Source: Pseudorhodobacter sp. MZDSW-24AT
GTDB lineage: Bacteria > Pseudomonadota > Alphaproteobacteria > Rhodobacterales > Rhodobacteraceae
Assembly: GCF_002794355.1 (NCBI RefSeq)
Contig: NZ_PGOI01000003.1
Coordinates: 124,001 to 188,000, forward strand
Direction: 5' to 3'
Length of the DNA stretch: 64,000 bases
How positions within the stretch are numbered: the stretch's first letter is position 1; every line of letters begins with the position of its first letter. Of the stretch, positions 34,837 to 43,759 are shown piece after piece. The translations under genes and the position numbers were made by a program. The notes beneath the pieces are model-generated. The model was given only the letters and a program-made list of their open reading frames with translations. It was not told the origin of the DNA and made no database searches.

Positions 34837-35970
34837 ATGGCAAATCTGGGGTTGGGCATCATCGGATGCGGCAATATCTCGACCAGCTATCTGCGGCTGG
34901 CACCCTTGTTCAAAGGCTTGGACGTGCGCGCCGTGGCCGATGTGAACATGGCCGCGGCAACCGCCCGCGCGGCCGAGTTCAACGTGAAGGCGCAATCGGT
35001 CGATGACCTTCTGGCCAATCCGGATGTGGATGTGGTCATCAACCTGACCATACCCGACGCGCATTTCGCGGTGACAAAGCGCATTCTGGAGGCGGGCAAA
35101 CACGCCTATTCCGAAAAGCCGCTGGTGCTCTCGCTCGAGCAAGGCGAGACCTTGCGCGCCCTTGCCGCGTCCAAGGGGCTGGCGGTGGGCTGCGCGCCCG
35201 ACACCTTTCTGGGCGGCGCGCACCAACAGGCGCGCGCCCTGCTGGATGAAGGCAAAATCGGAGAGATTACAGCCGGTTGCGCGGCGGTGTTGAACCACGG
35301 GATGGAACATTGGCACCCCAACCCCGATTTCTTCTTTCTGCCGGGTGCCGGGCCGATGCTGGACCTTGGCCCCTATTATGTGGCGAACCTGATCAACCTG
35401 CTGGGCCCGGTGCGGCGGGTGGGGGCGCTCACCAGTTCGGCGCAGGCGGAGCGCACCATTTCCAACGGTCCGCGCAACGGCGAAACCGTGCCGGTGAAGA
35501 CGCCCACCAACATCCATGCGCTGTTGGAGTTCCACAGCGGCGCGACGATCAACCTGTCGACAAGCTGGGATGTCTGGCACCACAAGCGCGGGCATTTCGA
35601 GCTTTATGGCACCGAAGGCACTCTTTACGTGCCCGACCCCAACTTCTTTGGCGGCGCGGTCGAGATTGGCCACAAGGACGGCAGCCTGGAGGCGGTGGCG
35701 CCTTGGGATCATCCCTTTGGCGTGCCCAATCAAGAGCATCCCAAGCATGGCGCGCTGGCGAATTACCGCACGGCGGGGCTGGCGGATATGGTGCAGGCCT
35801 TGATGGCGGGCCGCGACGCGCGCTGCTCGCTCGACCGGACGCTGCACGGGGTGGATGTGATGATGGCCTGTCTGACCTCGGGGGAAAGCGGGGGGTTCGT
35901 GACCCTGACGACCACCTGCACGCGGCCCGAGGCGCTTGGCATCAACGAGGCACGCGCGCTTCTGGCGTAG
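34837..35970 (+). CDS. Gfo/Idh/MocA family sugar dehydrogenase (second)
   Basis: A 377-residue NAD(P)-dependent oxidoreductase. The Rossmann motif is GLGIIGCGNISTSYL, the lysine motif is AYSEKPLVLSLEQG (a standard EKP), and the catalytic segment is MLDLGPYYVANLI with Tyr in place of the usual His. It ends the plus-strand operon that began at 27500. Compared with the first Gfo/Idh/MocA protein its motifs differ enough that the two probably act on different substrates or in different directions. Confidence 0.88.
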   Translation: MANLGLGIIGCGNISTSYLRLAPLFKGLDVRAVADVNMAAATARAAEFNVKAQSVDDLLANPDVDVVINLTIPDAHFAVTKRILEAGKHAYSEKPLVLSLEQGETLRALAASKGLAVGCAPDTFLGGAHQQARALLDEGKIGEITAGCAAVLNHGMEHWHPNPDFFFLPGAGPMLDLGPYYVANLINLLGPVRRVGALTSSAQAERTISNGPRNGETVPVKTPTNIHALLEFHSGATINLSTSWDVWHHKRGHFELYGTEGTLYVPDPNFFGGAVEIGHKDGSLEAVAPWDHPFGVPNQEHPKHGALANYRTAGLADMVQALMAGRDARCSLDRTLHGVDVMMACLTSGESGGFVTLTTTCTRPEALGINEARALLA

Positions 35971-35990
35971 GCGCGGCCCGGATGTCGGCA

Positions 35991-36046
35991 CCGGGGGGCT
36001 TCGCGCCCCCCGGACCCCCCGCGGGATATTTGGAAACAGATGACAG
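35991..36046. repeat. Rhodobacteral intergenic repeat, copy 2
   Basis: GC hairpin (CCGGGGGGCTTCGC / GCGCCCCCCGG region), then GGACCCCCCGCGGGATATTTG and AACAGATGACAG. It matches copy 1 at 24998-25048 in the opposite orientation and lies 20 bases beyond the dehydrogenase stop codon, where it probably ends the operon. Confidence 0.7.
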
Positions 36047-36132
36047 GCGGGCAAGGGTTAAAAATTGGTTAAAGTGGCAAAGGCAAGTCGTTGAAAAGGC
36101 TTGGATTTGCGATGTGTAACACAGGGAGCGAC

Positions 36133-37704
36133 ATGGTCCGGAACCCCATCTTGCGCGGCTTCAACCCCGACCCCAGCTTTTGCCGGGTGGGGGAGGATTA
36201 CTATATCGCCACCTCCACTTTCGAGTGGTATCCGGGGGTGCAGATCCACCACAGCCGCGACCTTGTGAACTGGCGGCTGGTGGCGCGCCCCCTCAACCGG
36301 GCGGCCATGCTGGACATGCGGGGCAACCCGGATTCGGGCGGGGTCTGGGCGCCCTGCCTGTCATGGTCGGAGGGGCGGTTCTGGCTGGTCTATACCGATG
36401 TGAAGCGGCTGGAGGGCAACTTCAAGGACGCCCACAATTACATCACCACCTGCGAGACGATCGACGGGGTGTGGTGCGACCCGTGGTATGTGAACGCCTC
36501 GGGGTTCGATCCCTCGCTGTTCCACGATCGCGACGGCCGGAAGTGGTTTGTCAACATGCGCTGGAACCACCGCTGGGCCGGGAGCGGGGTGAATGCGGCG
36601 CATGACCGGTTCGACGGGATCGAGTTGCAGGAGTGGTCGCCCGAGCGCGGGCTGTTCGGGCCGAAGCATGACATCTACGCGGGCTCGGATCTTGGCCTGA
36701 CCGAAGCGCCGCACCTGTTCTGGCGGGAAGGCTGGTATTACCTGACCACCGCCGAGGGCGGCACCGGCTATGACCATGCGGTGACGCTGGCGCGGTCGCG
36801 GCGGATCGAGGGGCCTTATGAGACGCATCCCGCCCAGCATGTGATCACCGCCCGCCACGCCCCCGATCACCCTGTGCAGCGGATGGGGCATGGGCAGTAT
36901 GTCGAAGGGCATGACGGTCGCCATTGGCACAGCTTTCTGTGCGGTCGCCCGATGCCGGGGCCGCAGGGGCCTTTCTGCGCGACGGGACGCGAGACCGGGC
37001 TGGCTGAGGTGGAATGGCGCGACGGCTGGCTGTGGTTGAAGGCGGGCGGGCAGATTGCGCCGACCGAACTCCCGCTGGCGGGCGCGCAGCGGGTTGGCTC
37101 GGTGCAGGTCTGCGACTTTCACGGACCCGACCTGCCGCTTGAGTTCCAATGGCTGCGCACGCCTTACCCGGAGCGGCTGTTCACGATGACCGGAACCTGC
37201 CTGCGGCTGACCGGTCGGGAAAGCCTTGGGTCTTGGTATGAGCAAAGCCTGATTGCCCGGCGCCAAGAAGAGAGCGCCTATACCGCGAGCGCCACCTTCC
37301 GCGCCGATCCCCCCAGCTGGCAGCAGGCGGTGGGGATGTGCACCTATTACAACCGCCACAAGTTCCATGCCGCGCTGATCACGCGGGAGGCGGGCGCGCG
37401 GGTGGTGAGCCTTGTCTCTTGCCTTGGCGACTGGCAGCGGGAACGGCTGACCTTTCACGCCCGCGTTCCATGCCCGGACGGGGAGGTCACGCTGGGGGTC
37501 CGGGTGGCCGGGGCCGCGCAGCAATTTACGCTGAACGGGCAGGACATCGGGCCAGAGCTGGACGCGTCGCTGATCTCGGACGAGGGTGGCAAGGGGGAGC
37601 ATGCGAGCTTTACCGGTGCCTTCGTCGGCGTGGTGGCGCATGATCTGACCGGGCAGGGCTGGCAGGCCGATGTGACGCGTTTCGAATATGACGACCGGAT
37701 TTGA
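36133..37704 (+). CDS. Glycoside hydrolase family 43, beta-xylosidase / arabinofuranosidase type
   Basis: A 523-residue cytoplasmic enzyme (no signal peptide). The catalytic triad of the five-bladed propeller is Asp13 in RGFNPDPSF, Asp126 in FDPSLFHD and Glu191 in GLTEAPHLFW. From about residue 325 a beta-sandwich domain of the XynB kind follows (SLGSWYEQSLIARRQEES onward). The ATG at 36133 has a GGGAG site and puts the Asp near the N-terminus as usual; an upstream ATG at 36091 is less likely. A GntR operator overlaps its stop codon. Confidence 0.88.
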   Translation: MVRNPILRGFNPDPSFCRVGEDYYIATSTFEWYPGVQIHHSRDLVNWRLVARPLNRAAMLDMRGNPDSGGVWAPCLSWSEGRFWLVYTDVKRLEGNFKDAHNYITTCETIDGVWCDPWYVNASGFDPSLFHDRDGRKWFVNMRWNHRWAGSGVNAAHDRFDGIELQEWSPERGLFGPKHDIYAGSDLGLTEAPHLFWREGWYYLTTAEGGTGYDHAVTLARSRRIEGPYETHPAQHVITARHAPDHPVQRMGHGQYVEGHDGRHWHSFLCGRPMPGPQGPFCATGRETGLAEVEWRDGWLWLKAGGQIAPTELPLAGAQRVGSVQVCDFHGPDLPLEFQWLRTPYPERLFTMTGTCLRLTGRESLGSWYEQSLIARRQEESAYTASATFRADPPSWQQAVGMCTYYNRHKFHAALITREAGARVVSLVSCLGDWQRERLTFHARVPCPDGEVTLGVRVAGAAQQFTLNGQDIGPELDASLISDEGGKGEHASFTGAFVGVVAHDLTGQGWQADVTRFEYDDRI

Positions 37705-37711
37705 TCACATC
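37698..37711. promoter_or_regulatory. GntR-type operator, copy 1
   Basis: GATTTGATCACATC, overlapping the GH43 stop codon and 54 bases before the GntR gene. It shares the TTTGATCA core with two sites upstream of the aminotransferase gene, so autoregulation is likely. Confidence 0.65.
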
Positions 37712-37764
37712 TTGATTGCGGCGCCGAACCCGTCATAAGGGGACAGTGTGAGGGGGCAGGCCTG

Positions 37765-38424
37765 ATGGACGCGGAGAACCGGAAGATTCCCACCCATGAG
37801 GTGACCTACGCGCGGTTGCGCGACATGATCCTGTTCGGGCATCTGGAGCCCGGTTCTGCCGTGACCATTCAAGGGCTGATCTCGGATCTGGGCGCAGGGA
37901 TGACCCCGGTCCGAGAGGCGATCCGGCGGCTGACGGCGGAAGGCGCGCTGGAGCCGCAGGGCAACCGCCGGGTGGCGGTCCCGGGGATGACAATGCCGGT
38001 GCTGGAGCAGGTGGCCTTTGCCCGGATGACGATCGAGCCGAAACTGGCCGAGATGGCGGCGGCACATTTGTCACCCGCGCTGATCGACCAGTTGCAGGCG
38101 CTGGACAACAGCGTGGACAGCGCGATCCGCGCCGGGGACATACCGGGATATTTGCAAGCCAATCACGCGTTCCACTTCTGTCTGTATGGAGCGTCGGGCG
38201 CGCCGGTTCTGGTGGATATGGCGCAGTCGATGTGGCTGCGCTTTGGTCCTTCGCTGCGGGTGGTCTGCACGCGGTTTGGCAGCGATGCCTTGCCTGACCG
38301 CCATGTGGAGGCATTGGCCGCGATGCGCGCGGGCGCTGCGGGAGGCCTGCGTGAGGCGATTGAGCGCGATATCGCGCAAGGCGTGGATCAGGTGAAACTG
38401 GCCTTGGCTCAGGGCGGGATCTGA
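37765..38424 (+). CDS. GntR family (FCD type) transcriptional regulator
   Basis: A 219-residue regulator. A winged helix at residues 10-70 (TYARLRDMILFGHLEPGS, GAGMTPVREAIRRLTAEGAL) is followed by an all-helical FCD ligand domain. Its probable sites are three near-identical GATTTGATCA-type palindromes, one before its own gene and two before the aminotransferase gene. It therefore probably senses the amine substrate or product of that enzyme and is not tied to the sugar genes upstream. Confidence 0.92.
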   Translation: MDAENRKIPTHEVTYARLRDMILFGHLEPGSAVTIQGLISDLGAGMTPVREAIRRLTAEGALEPQGNRRVAVPGMTMPVLEQVAFARMTIEPKLAEMAAAHLSPALIDQLQALDNSVDSAIRAGDIPGYLQANHAFHFCLYGASGAPVLVDMAQSMWLRFGPSLRVVCTRFGSDALPDRHVEALAAMRAGAAGGLREAIERDIAQGVDQVKLALAQGGI

Positions 38425-38457
38425 GAAGCAAGGGCCCTGCCTGTCTCTGCGTGTAAA

Positions 38458-38471
38458 AATTTGATCAAATT
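38458..38471. promoter_or_regulatory. GntR-type operator, copy 2 (perfect palindrome)
   Basis: AATTTGATCAAATT, a perfect 14-bp palindrome in the intergenic region before the class III aminotransferase gene. Confidence 0.7.
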
Positions 38472-38486
38472 CCTTGCTCCGCGCCA

Positions 38487-38500
38487 GATTTGATCATATC
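38487..38500. promoter_or_regulatory. GntR-type operator, copy 3
   Basis: GATTTGATCATATC, one mismatch from a perfect palindrome, centred 29 bases after copy 2 (nearly three helical turns) and 47 bases before the aminotransferase start. Confidence 0.7.
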
Positions 38501-38547
38501 TTCGGTGCAAGCCGGGGCTTGGATGTCCTGCAGCAACACGAAAGGGC

Positions 38548-39948
38548 ATGGCCATGAACATGATCACCAACCATCTGCCGACCGCCGAGCTTCAGGCCTT
38601 GGATGCGGCCCATCACATGCATCCTTTCACGGATTCCAACGGGCTTGCCGCCAAAGGTGCGCGGGTGATCACGCGTGGCAAGGGCGTTTGGCTGACCGAT
38701 TCCGAAGGCAACCAGATCATCGACGGCATGGCGGGCCTGTGGTGCGTGAACATCGGCTATGGTCGCAAGGAACTGGCCGAGGTTGCGGCGCGGCAAATGG
38801 AAGAGTTGGCCTATTACAACACCTTCTTTCAGACGACCCATGTGCCGGCCATCGCGCTGGCCGCCAAGATCGCGGAACTGGCCCCCGGTGATCTAAACCA
38901 CGTGTTCTTCGCGGGTTCGGGATCTGAGGCCAATGACACCAACATCCGTCTTGTGCGGCGCTATTGGGATGTCAAAGGCCAGCCTGAGCGGCGGATCATC
39001 ATCAGCCGCAAGAATGGCTATCACGGGTCAACCATGGGCGGCGGCAGCCTTGGCGGCATGGCGCCGATCCACGCGCATGGCGGCAAGATCGACGGGATCG
39101 TGCACATCGACCAGCCCTATTGGTGGGGCGAAGGCGGCGACATGGACGAGGGCGAATTCGGCCTTGAGCGGGCGCGTCAGCTGGAAGACAAGATCCTTGA
39201 ACTGGGGGCCGACAAGGTCGCGGCCTTCATCGGCGAGCCGGTGCAGGGCGCGGGCGGGGTGATCATTCCCCCGGCAACCTATTGGCCGGAAATCCAGCGC
39301 ATTTGCGACAAATACGGCATCCTCTTCATCGCGGATGAAGTGATCACCGGCTTTGGCCGCACCGGCAACTGGTTCGGCAGCCAGACCTTTGGCATCAAGC
39401 CCCATATCATGACCATCGCCAAGGGCCTGTCCTCGGGCTATCAGCCCATCGGCGGGTCGATCATCTGTGATGAGGTGGCGGCGACGGTGGCGGAAGGCGG
39501 CGAGTTCTTCCATGGCTACACCTACAGCGGCCATCCGGTGGCGGCGGCGGTGGCGCTGGAAAATCTGCGCATCCTGCAAGAAGAGCATATCGTCGAACAC
39601 GTCCGCAACGTGGCGCATCCCTACCTCAAAGAGCGCTGGGCGGCACTGACCGATCATCCTTTGGTGGGGGAGGCGAAGCTTTCTGGACTGATGGGGTCCA
39701 TCGCCCTGACGCCGGACAAGGCCAAGCGCGCAAAGTTCGCAGGCGAGCAGGGCACGGTGGGCTTTCGCTGCCGTGAACGCTGCTTTGCCAACAATCTGAT
39801 CATGCGCCATGTTGGCGACCGGATGATCATTGCGCCGCCTTTGGTGATCACGCCGTCCGAAATCGACATTCTGATCGACCGCGCCCGGACCAGCCTTGAC
39901 GAATGCTATGCCGGGCTCAAGGCGGACGGACTTCTCGTCGCGGGCTGA
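38548..39948 (+). CDS. Class III aminotransferase, omega-amino acid / polyamine:pyruvate type
   Basis: A 466-residue PLP enzyme that moves a terminal amino group to a keto acid such as pyruvate. Seen are HMHPFTDSNGLAAKG at the N-terminus, FFAGSGSEANDTNIRL, NGYHGSTMGG, the PLP-binding Asp in FIADEVITGFGRTG and the Schiff-base Lys in TIAKGLSSGYQPIGG. The pattern is that of putrescine:pyruvate (SpuC) or taurine/beta-alanine:pyruvate enzymes; which one cannot be settled. Two ATGs (38548, 38554) are possible. It is probably controlled by the GntR protein encoded upstream and ends with a strong terminator. Confidence 0.88.
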   Translation: MAMNMITNHLPTAELQALDAAHHMHPFTDSNGLAAKGARVITRGKGVWLTDSEGNQIIDGMAGLWCVNIGYGRKELAEVAARQMEELAYYNTFFQTTHVPAIALAAKIAELAPGDLNHVFFAGSGSEANDTNIRLVRRYWDVKGQPERRIIISRKNGYHGSTMGGGSLGGMAPIHAHGGKIDGIVHIDQPYWWGEGGDMDEGEFGLERARQLEDKILELGADKVAAFIGEPVQGAGGVIIPPATYWPEIQRICDKYGILFIADEVITGFGRTGNWFGSQTFGIKPHIMTIAKGLSSGYQPIGGSIICDEVAATVAEGGEFFHGYTYSGHPVAAAVALENLRILQEEHIVEHVRNVAHPYLKERWAALTDHPLVGEAKLSGLMGSIALTPDKAKRAKFAGEQGTVGFRCRERCFANNLIMRHVGDRMIIAPPLVITPSEIDILIDRARTSLDECYAGLKADGLLVAG

Positions 39949-40017
39949 CCTTCGGAGAAAGCCGCATCAGGCTTGCACCTTTCCCAAATACTCCCGCCGG
40001 AGGCATCCCCGGCCTGC

Positions 40018-40049
40018 ACAGCGCGCGGCCTCCTTTGGTCGCGCGCTGT
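40018..40049 (+). terminator. Hairpin terminator after the aminotransferase gene
   Basis: A 13-bp stem ACAGCGCGCGGCC / GGTCGCGCGCTGT (one G-T pair) with a 6-base loop, followed by TCGCTTTCCC. Confidence 0.75.
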
Positions 40050-40136
40050 TCGCTTTCCCGTCAGCGCGGGCGCACCCCTGCTTGAGATTGGCCGCTGACT
40101 TGCCTACACAGGACACAAAGGACAAGAGGGCTGATC

Positions 40137-41171
40137 ATGCGTATCCATTCCGATCTTGCTGACACCATCGGCAACACCCCGTTGCTGAAACTCAAGCGCG
40201 CGTCCGAGATGACGGGCTGCACCATCTTGGGCAAATGCGAGTTTCTCAATCCGGGCCAGTCGGTCAAGGACCGCGCGGCGCTTTACATCATTCGCGATGC
40301 GGTGGCGCGCGGGGCATTGAAGCCTGGCGGGACCATTGTGGAAGGCACCGCTGGCAACACTGGGATCGGCCTTGCTTTGGTGGGGGCCTCGATGGGGTTC
40401 AAGACGGTGATCGTGATCCCGGAAACCCAGAGCCAAGAAAAGAAGGACATGCTGCGGCTGGCGGGCGCCGAGCTGGTGCAGGTGCCCGCAGCCCCGTACA
40501 AGAACCCGAACAATTACGTGCGCTATTCCGGACGTCTGGCGGAAGCCTTGGCGCGGACCGAACCCAATGGCGCGATCTGGGCCAATCAGTTTGACAATGT
40601 GGCCAACCGTCTGGCGCATATCGAAACCACGGGACCCGAGATCTGGGAGCAGACCGGTGGCAAGGTCGATGGTTTTATCTGTGCGGTTGGCTCGGGTGGC
40701 ACGCTTGCCGGGGTGGGCATGGCCTTGCAGCCCAAGGGCGTGAAGATCGGTCTGGCCGATCCCGAAGGCGCCGCGCTGCACGCGTTTTATACCACCGGAA
40801 AGTTGGAAAGCCCGGGCAACAGCATCACCGAAGGCATCGGACAAGGGCGGATCACCGCCAATCTTGAAGGCTTTACCCCCGATTTCAGCTATCGCATTCC
40901 GGATGCCGAGGCGTTGCCTTTGGTCTTTGACATGCTGGAGGACGAGGGCATCTGCTTGGGCGGGTCGTCGGGGATCAACATTGCGGGTGCGATCCGGATG
41001 GCGCAGCAGATGGGGCCGGGACATACGATCGTGACCATCCTGTGCGACTACGGCAATCGCTATCAGTCCAAGCTCTACAATCCAGCCTTCCTGCGCGAAA
41101 AGGGCCTACCGGTCCCGGCTTGGTTGGAGGCCGCGCCGAAATCCTTGCCCAGCGTGTTTGAAGACGCATGA
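40137..41171 (+). CDS. cysK: Cysteine synthase A
   Basis: A 344-residue PLP enzyme making cysteine from O-acetylserine and sulfide. The lysine is in NPGQSVKDRAALYI; the substrate loop is GTAGNTGIGLALVG; the glycine-rich phosphate cup is CAVGSGGTLAGVGM; and the C-terminal Ser is in CLGGSSGINIAGA. The length is slightly above that of typical CysK. Start ATG 40137 follows GGACAAGAGGG. It overlaps the mscS-type gene by 4 bases. In R. sphaeroides cysK lies with trgAB; here they are separate. Confidence 0.93.
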   Translation: MRIHSDLADTIGNTPLLKLKRASEMTGCTILGKCEFLNPGQSVKDRAALYIIRDAVARGALKPGGTIVEGTAGNTGIGLALVGASMGFKTVIVIPETQSQEKKDMLRLAGAELVQVPAAPYKNPNNYVRYSGRLAEALARTEPNGAIWANQFDNVANRLAHIETTGPEIWEQTGGKVDGFICAVGSGGTLAGVGMALQPKGVKIGLADPEGAALHAFYTTGKLESPGNSITEGIGQGRITANLEGFTPDFSYRIPDAEALPLVFDMLEDEGICLGGSSGINIAGAIRMAQQMGPGHTIVTILCDYGNRYQSKLYNPAFLREKGLPVPAWLEAAPKSLPSVFEDA

Positions 41172-43756
41172 GGATGCGCCGTGATGTGACCCGCCTGCGC
41201 GCCTTTCTGGGCGCGCTGATTTTGCTGCTGTTGCCTGCGCTTGCCTTGGCGCAGGCGGGCGGTGCAGAGCAAGGTGCGCAAACGCGGCCAGTCATTGGCC
41301 AAGGTGTTGGCGGAGCCGTGCAAACACCGCCCCCATCGGCCGCGCCGCAGGCACAGGAAGGGTCAGAGCTGGATTACGCCGCTTGGGAACAAGTGGCGGA
41401 ACAGGCCGAGGCTGCCTTGGCCGACCCGAGCGCACCCGCCGTGGGGCTGGATGTGTTGCGCGCGCAGCTTGTGGAATGGCGCGCGGCCTTGCTTTTGGCG
41501 CAGAACACCAATTCCTCGCGCATTGCAACACTGCGGCAGCAGATCTCGGCCCTCGGGCCGGCGCCCGAGGAAGGGCAGACCGAGGCCGAAGAGATTGCCG
41601 CGCGCCGGTCTGCCTTGAACGAGCAACTTGCCCGACTCCAGGCCCCGGGCATCGCGGCAGAAGAAGCCTATCGCCGTGCGGACGGTCTGATCTCGGAGAT
41701 CGACCGCACCTTGCGGGAGCGGCAGGCGGATGAGCTTTTGCAGCTGTTTCCATCGCCGCTGAACCCTGCCAATTGGCCCGAAGCGGTGCGTGTGGCGACG
41801 GGCGTGTTGTCGGGCATCTGGGCCGAGACACAGCGACGCTGGGCTGCGCCGACCGCGCATGAGACGCTGGTGAACAACCTGCCTGCCATCCTGTTCCTGC
41901 TGCTGTTCAGCGTGGTGCTGATCTGGCGCGGGCGACCGCTGGTGGAAAGTGTGGTTGATCGGATCAACAAGCGGTGGTCGGCCCGTGGCGTGCGGGTGGG
42001 CACCCTTGTCCTGTCGCTTGGGCAGATCGTGGTGCCGACCTTGGGCGTGATGGCATTGTCCCATGCGCTAAGCCTGACGGGCATGTTCGGCATCGTGGGA
42101 AATGTCTTGCTGGATGCCCTTCCTGGCGCAGGCTTGCTGTTGTTCACCGCGATCTGGCTCGGGGGGCAACTCTTTCCGCATGACTATGACTTTCTGCCCT
42201 TGCCGCTGAGCCCGGAGGCGCGGGCGGAGGGCAGGTTCCTGACCGCGCTTTACGGCGTCGTTTTGGCACTTGAGGCGCTGCGGCTGTCGATCTTCGATCA
42301 GCAGGCGCTTTCCGAGACGGCACGCGCCGTGCTGGCCTTCCCGGCCATTCTTGTGGCCGCAGTGCTTTTGGTGCGTATCGGACGCCTCATACGGCTGACG
42401 GTCACTGCCGACGCGATCGGCGATGACGAGGTCGGGTTTCGCAATCGGATCATTTCCCTATTGGGGCGCGGCGCCATCCTGATCGGCTTCTTGGCACCGG
42501 TGCTGGGAGCGATCGGATATGTTCCGGCGGCGGCGGCTTTGGTCTTTCCGGCGGCGACCTCTTTGGCCTTGCTGGGTCTTCTCTACATCCTGCAGGTTGT
42601 GGTGACCGATGTATATGCGGTGATCACCCGCAACGAGGACGGCGCGCGCAATGCGCTGGTGCCCGTGCTGGTGGGCTTTGGTCTGGTGCTGGCGGCTCTG
42701 CCGGTTTTCGCGTTGATCTGGGGCGCGCGGGTGGCGGATCTGACCGAGATCTGGACGCGCCTGCGTGAAGGGTTCACGGTGGGCGAAACCCGGATTTCGC
42801 CCACGAATTTTCTGTTTTTTGCCGTGCTGTTCGGTGTGGGCATCACCGTGACGCGCCTGTTTCAGGGCGCGTTGCGGGGGTCGATCCTGCCGCGGACATC
42901 CCTTGACCAAGGCGCGCGCAATGCGCTTGTTTCGGGTGTTGGCTATGTGGGAATCTTTCTGGCGGGATTGATCGCGATCAATTCCGCCGGGATCGACCTG
43001 TCCGGGCTGGCGATTGTTGCCGGTGCCTTGTCGGTCGGCATCGGTTTCGGCTTGCAGAACATCGTGTCGAACTTCGTGTCTGGCATCATTCTGCTCATCG
43101 AGCGTCCGGTGAGCGAGGGCGACTGGATCGAGGTGGGAGGCGTGCAGGGCACCGTGCGGTCGATCTCGGTGCGATCAACGCGCATCCAGACCTTTGACCG
43201 CACCGATGTGATCGTGCCGAATACCGATCTGGTGGCGGGGCGCGTGACGAACTGGACGCGCTACAACCTGTCAGGCCGTCTGATCGTGCCGGTTGGCGTC
43301 GCCTATGGCTCGGACACCCGCAAGGTGACGCGGATCTTGCAAGAGATCGCAGAGGCACAGCCATTGGCCATTCTGAACCCGCCGCCGATGGTGGTGTTCA
43401 TGGCCTTCGGGGCGGATTCGCTGAACTTTGAAATCCGCATCATCTTGCGCGATGTCAATTTTTCACTGTCGGTGCGGAGCGAGATCAACCATCAGATCGC
43501 ACAGCGCTTTGCCGAGGAAGGCATTGAGATTCCGTTTGCCCAATCGGATGTGACGCTGCGCAATGCCGCCGAGATTGCCGATCTGTTGCGTCAGCTTCCG
43601 GGCGTGCAAGGCGCTGGCATGACCGAAAACGCGCTGCCCGCGAATGCGTCTGCGCGGCAATTGGAGGCCCGCCCCGAAGGACCATTGCCGCGTGACCAAT
43701 TCCCGGGCGAAGGGATGACGGAGCCATCGCCCGGCACGCAGAAATCTGGAGATTAG
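41168..43756 (+). CDS. Large MscS-family mechanosensitive channel with DUF3772
   Basis: An 862-residue inner-membrane protein. A signal peptide (ends ALALAQAGG) and a periplasmic, partly coiled DUF3772 domain (about 65-190) come first, then about ten membrane segments. The MscS core follows: pore helix GALSVGIGFGLQNIVSNF, beta domain ERPVSEGDWIEVGGVQGTV and RTDVIVPNTDLVAGRVTNW, and a C-terminal cytoplasmic part that ends with a disordered tail. Such channels release solutes on hypo-osmotic shock. It starts inside the cysK stop codon and is followed 3 bases later by alaX. Confidence 0.92.
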   Translation: MRMRRDVTRLRAFLGALILLLLPALALAQAGGAEQGAQTRPVIGQGVGGAVQTPPPSAAPQAQEGSELDYAAWEQVAEQAEAALADPSAPAVGLDVLRAQLVEWRAALLLAQNTNSSRIATLRQQISALGPAPEEGQTEAEEIAARRSALNEQLARLQAPGIAAEEAYRRADGLISEIDRTLRERQADELLQLFPSPLNPANWPEAVRVATGVLSGIWAETQRRWAAPTAHETLVNNLPAILFLLLFSVVLIWRGRPLVESVVDRINKRWSARGVRVGTLVLSLGQIVVPTLGVMALSHALSLTGMFGIVGNVLLDALPGAGLLLFTAIWLGGQLFPHDYDFLPLPLSPEARAEGRFLTALYGVVLALEALRLSIFDQQALSETARAVLAFPAILVAAVLLVRIGRLIRLTVTADAIGDDEVGFRNRIISLLGRGAILIGFLAPVLGAIGYVPAAAALVFPAATSLALLGLLYILQVVVTDVYAVITRNEDGARNALVPVLVGFGLVLAALPVFALIWGARVADLTEIWTRLREGFTVGETRISPTNFLFFAVLFGVGITVTRLFQGALRGSILPRTSLDQGARNALVSGVGYVGIFLAGLIAINSAGIDLSGLAIVAGALSVGIGFGLQNIVSNFVSGIILLIERPVSEGDWIEVGGVQGTVRSISVRSTRIQTFDRTDVIVPNTDLVAGRVTNWTRYNLSGRLIVPVGVAYGSDTRKVTRILQEIAEAQPLAILNPPPMVVFMAFGADSLNFEIRIILRDVNFSLSVRSEINHQIAQRFAEEGIEIPFAQSDVTLRNAAEIADLLRQLPGVQGAGMTENALPANASARQLEARPEGPLPRDQFPGEGMTEPSPGTQKSGD

Positions 43757-43759
43757 ACG

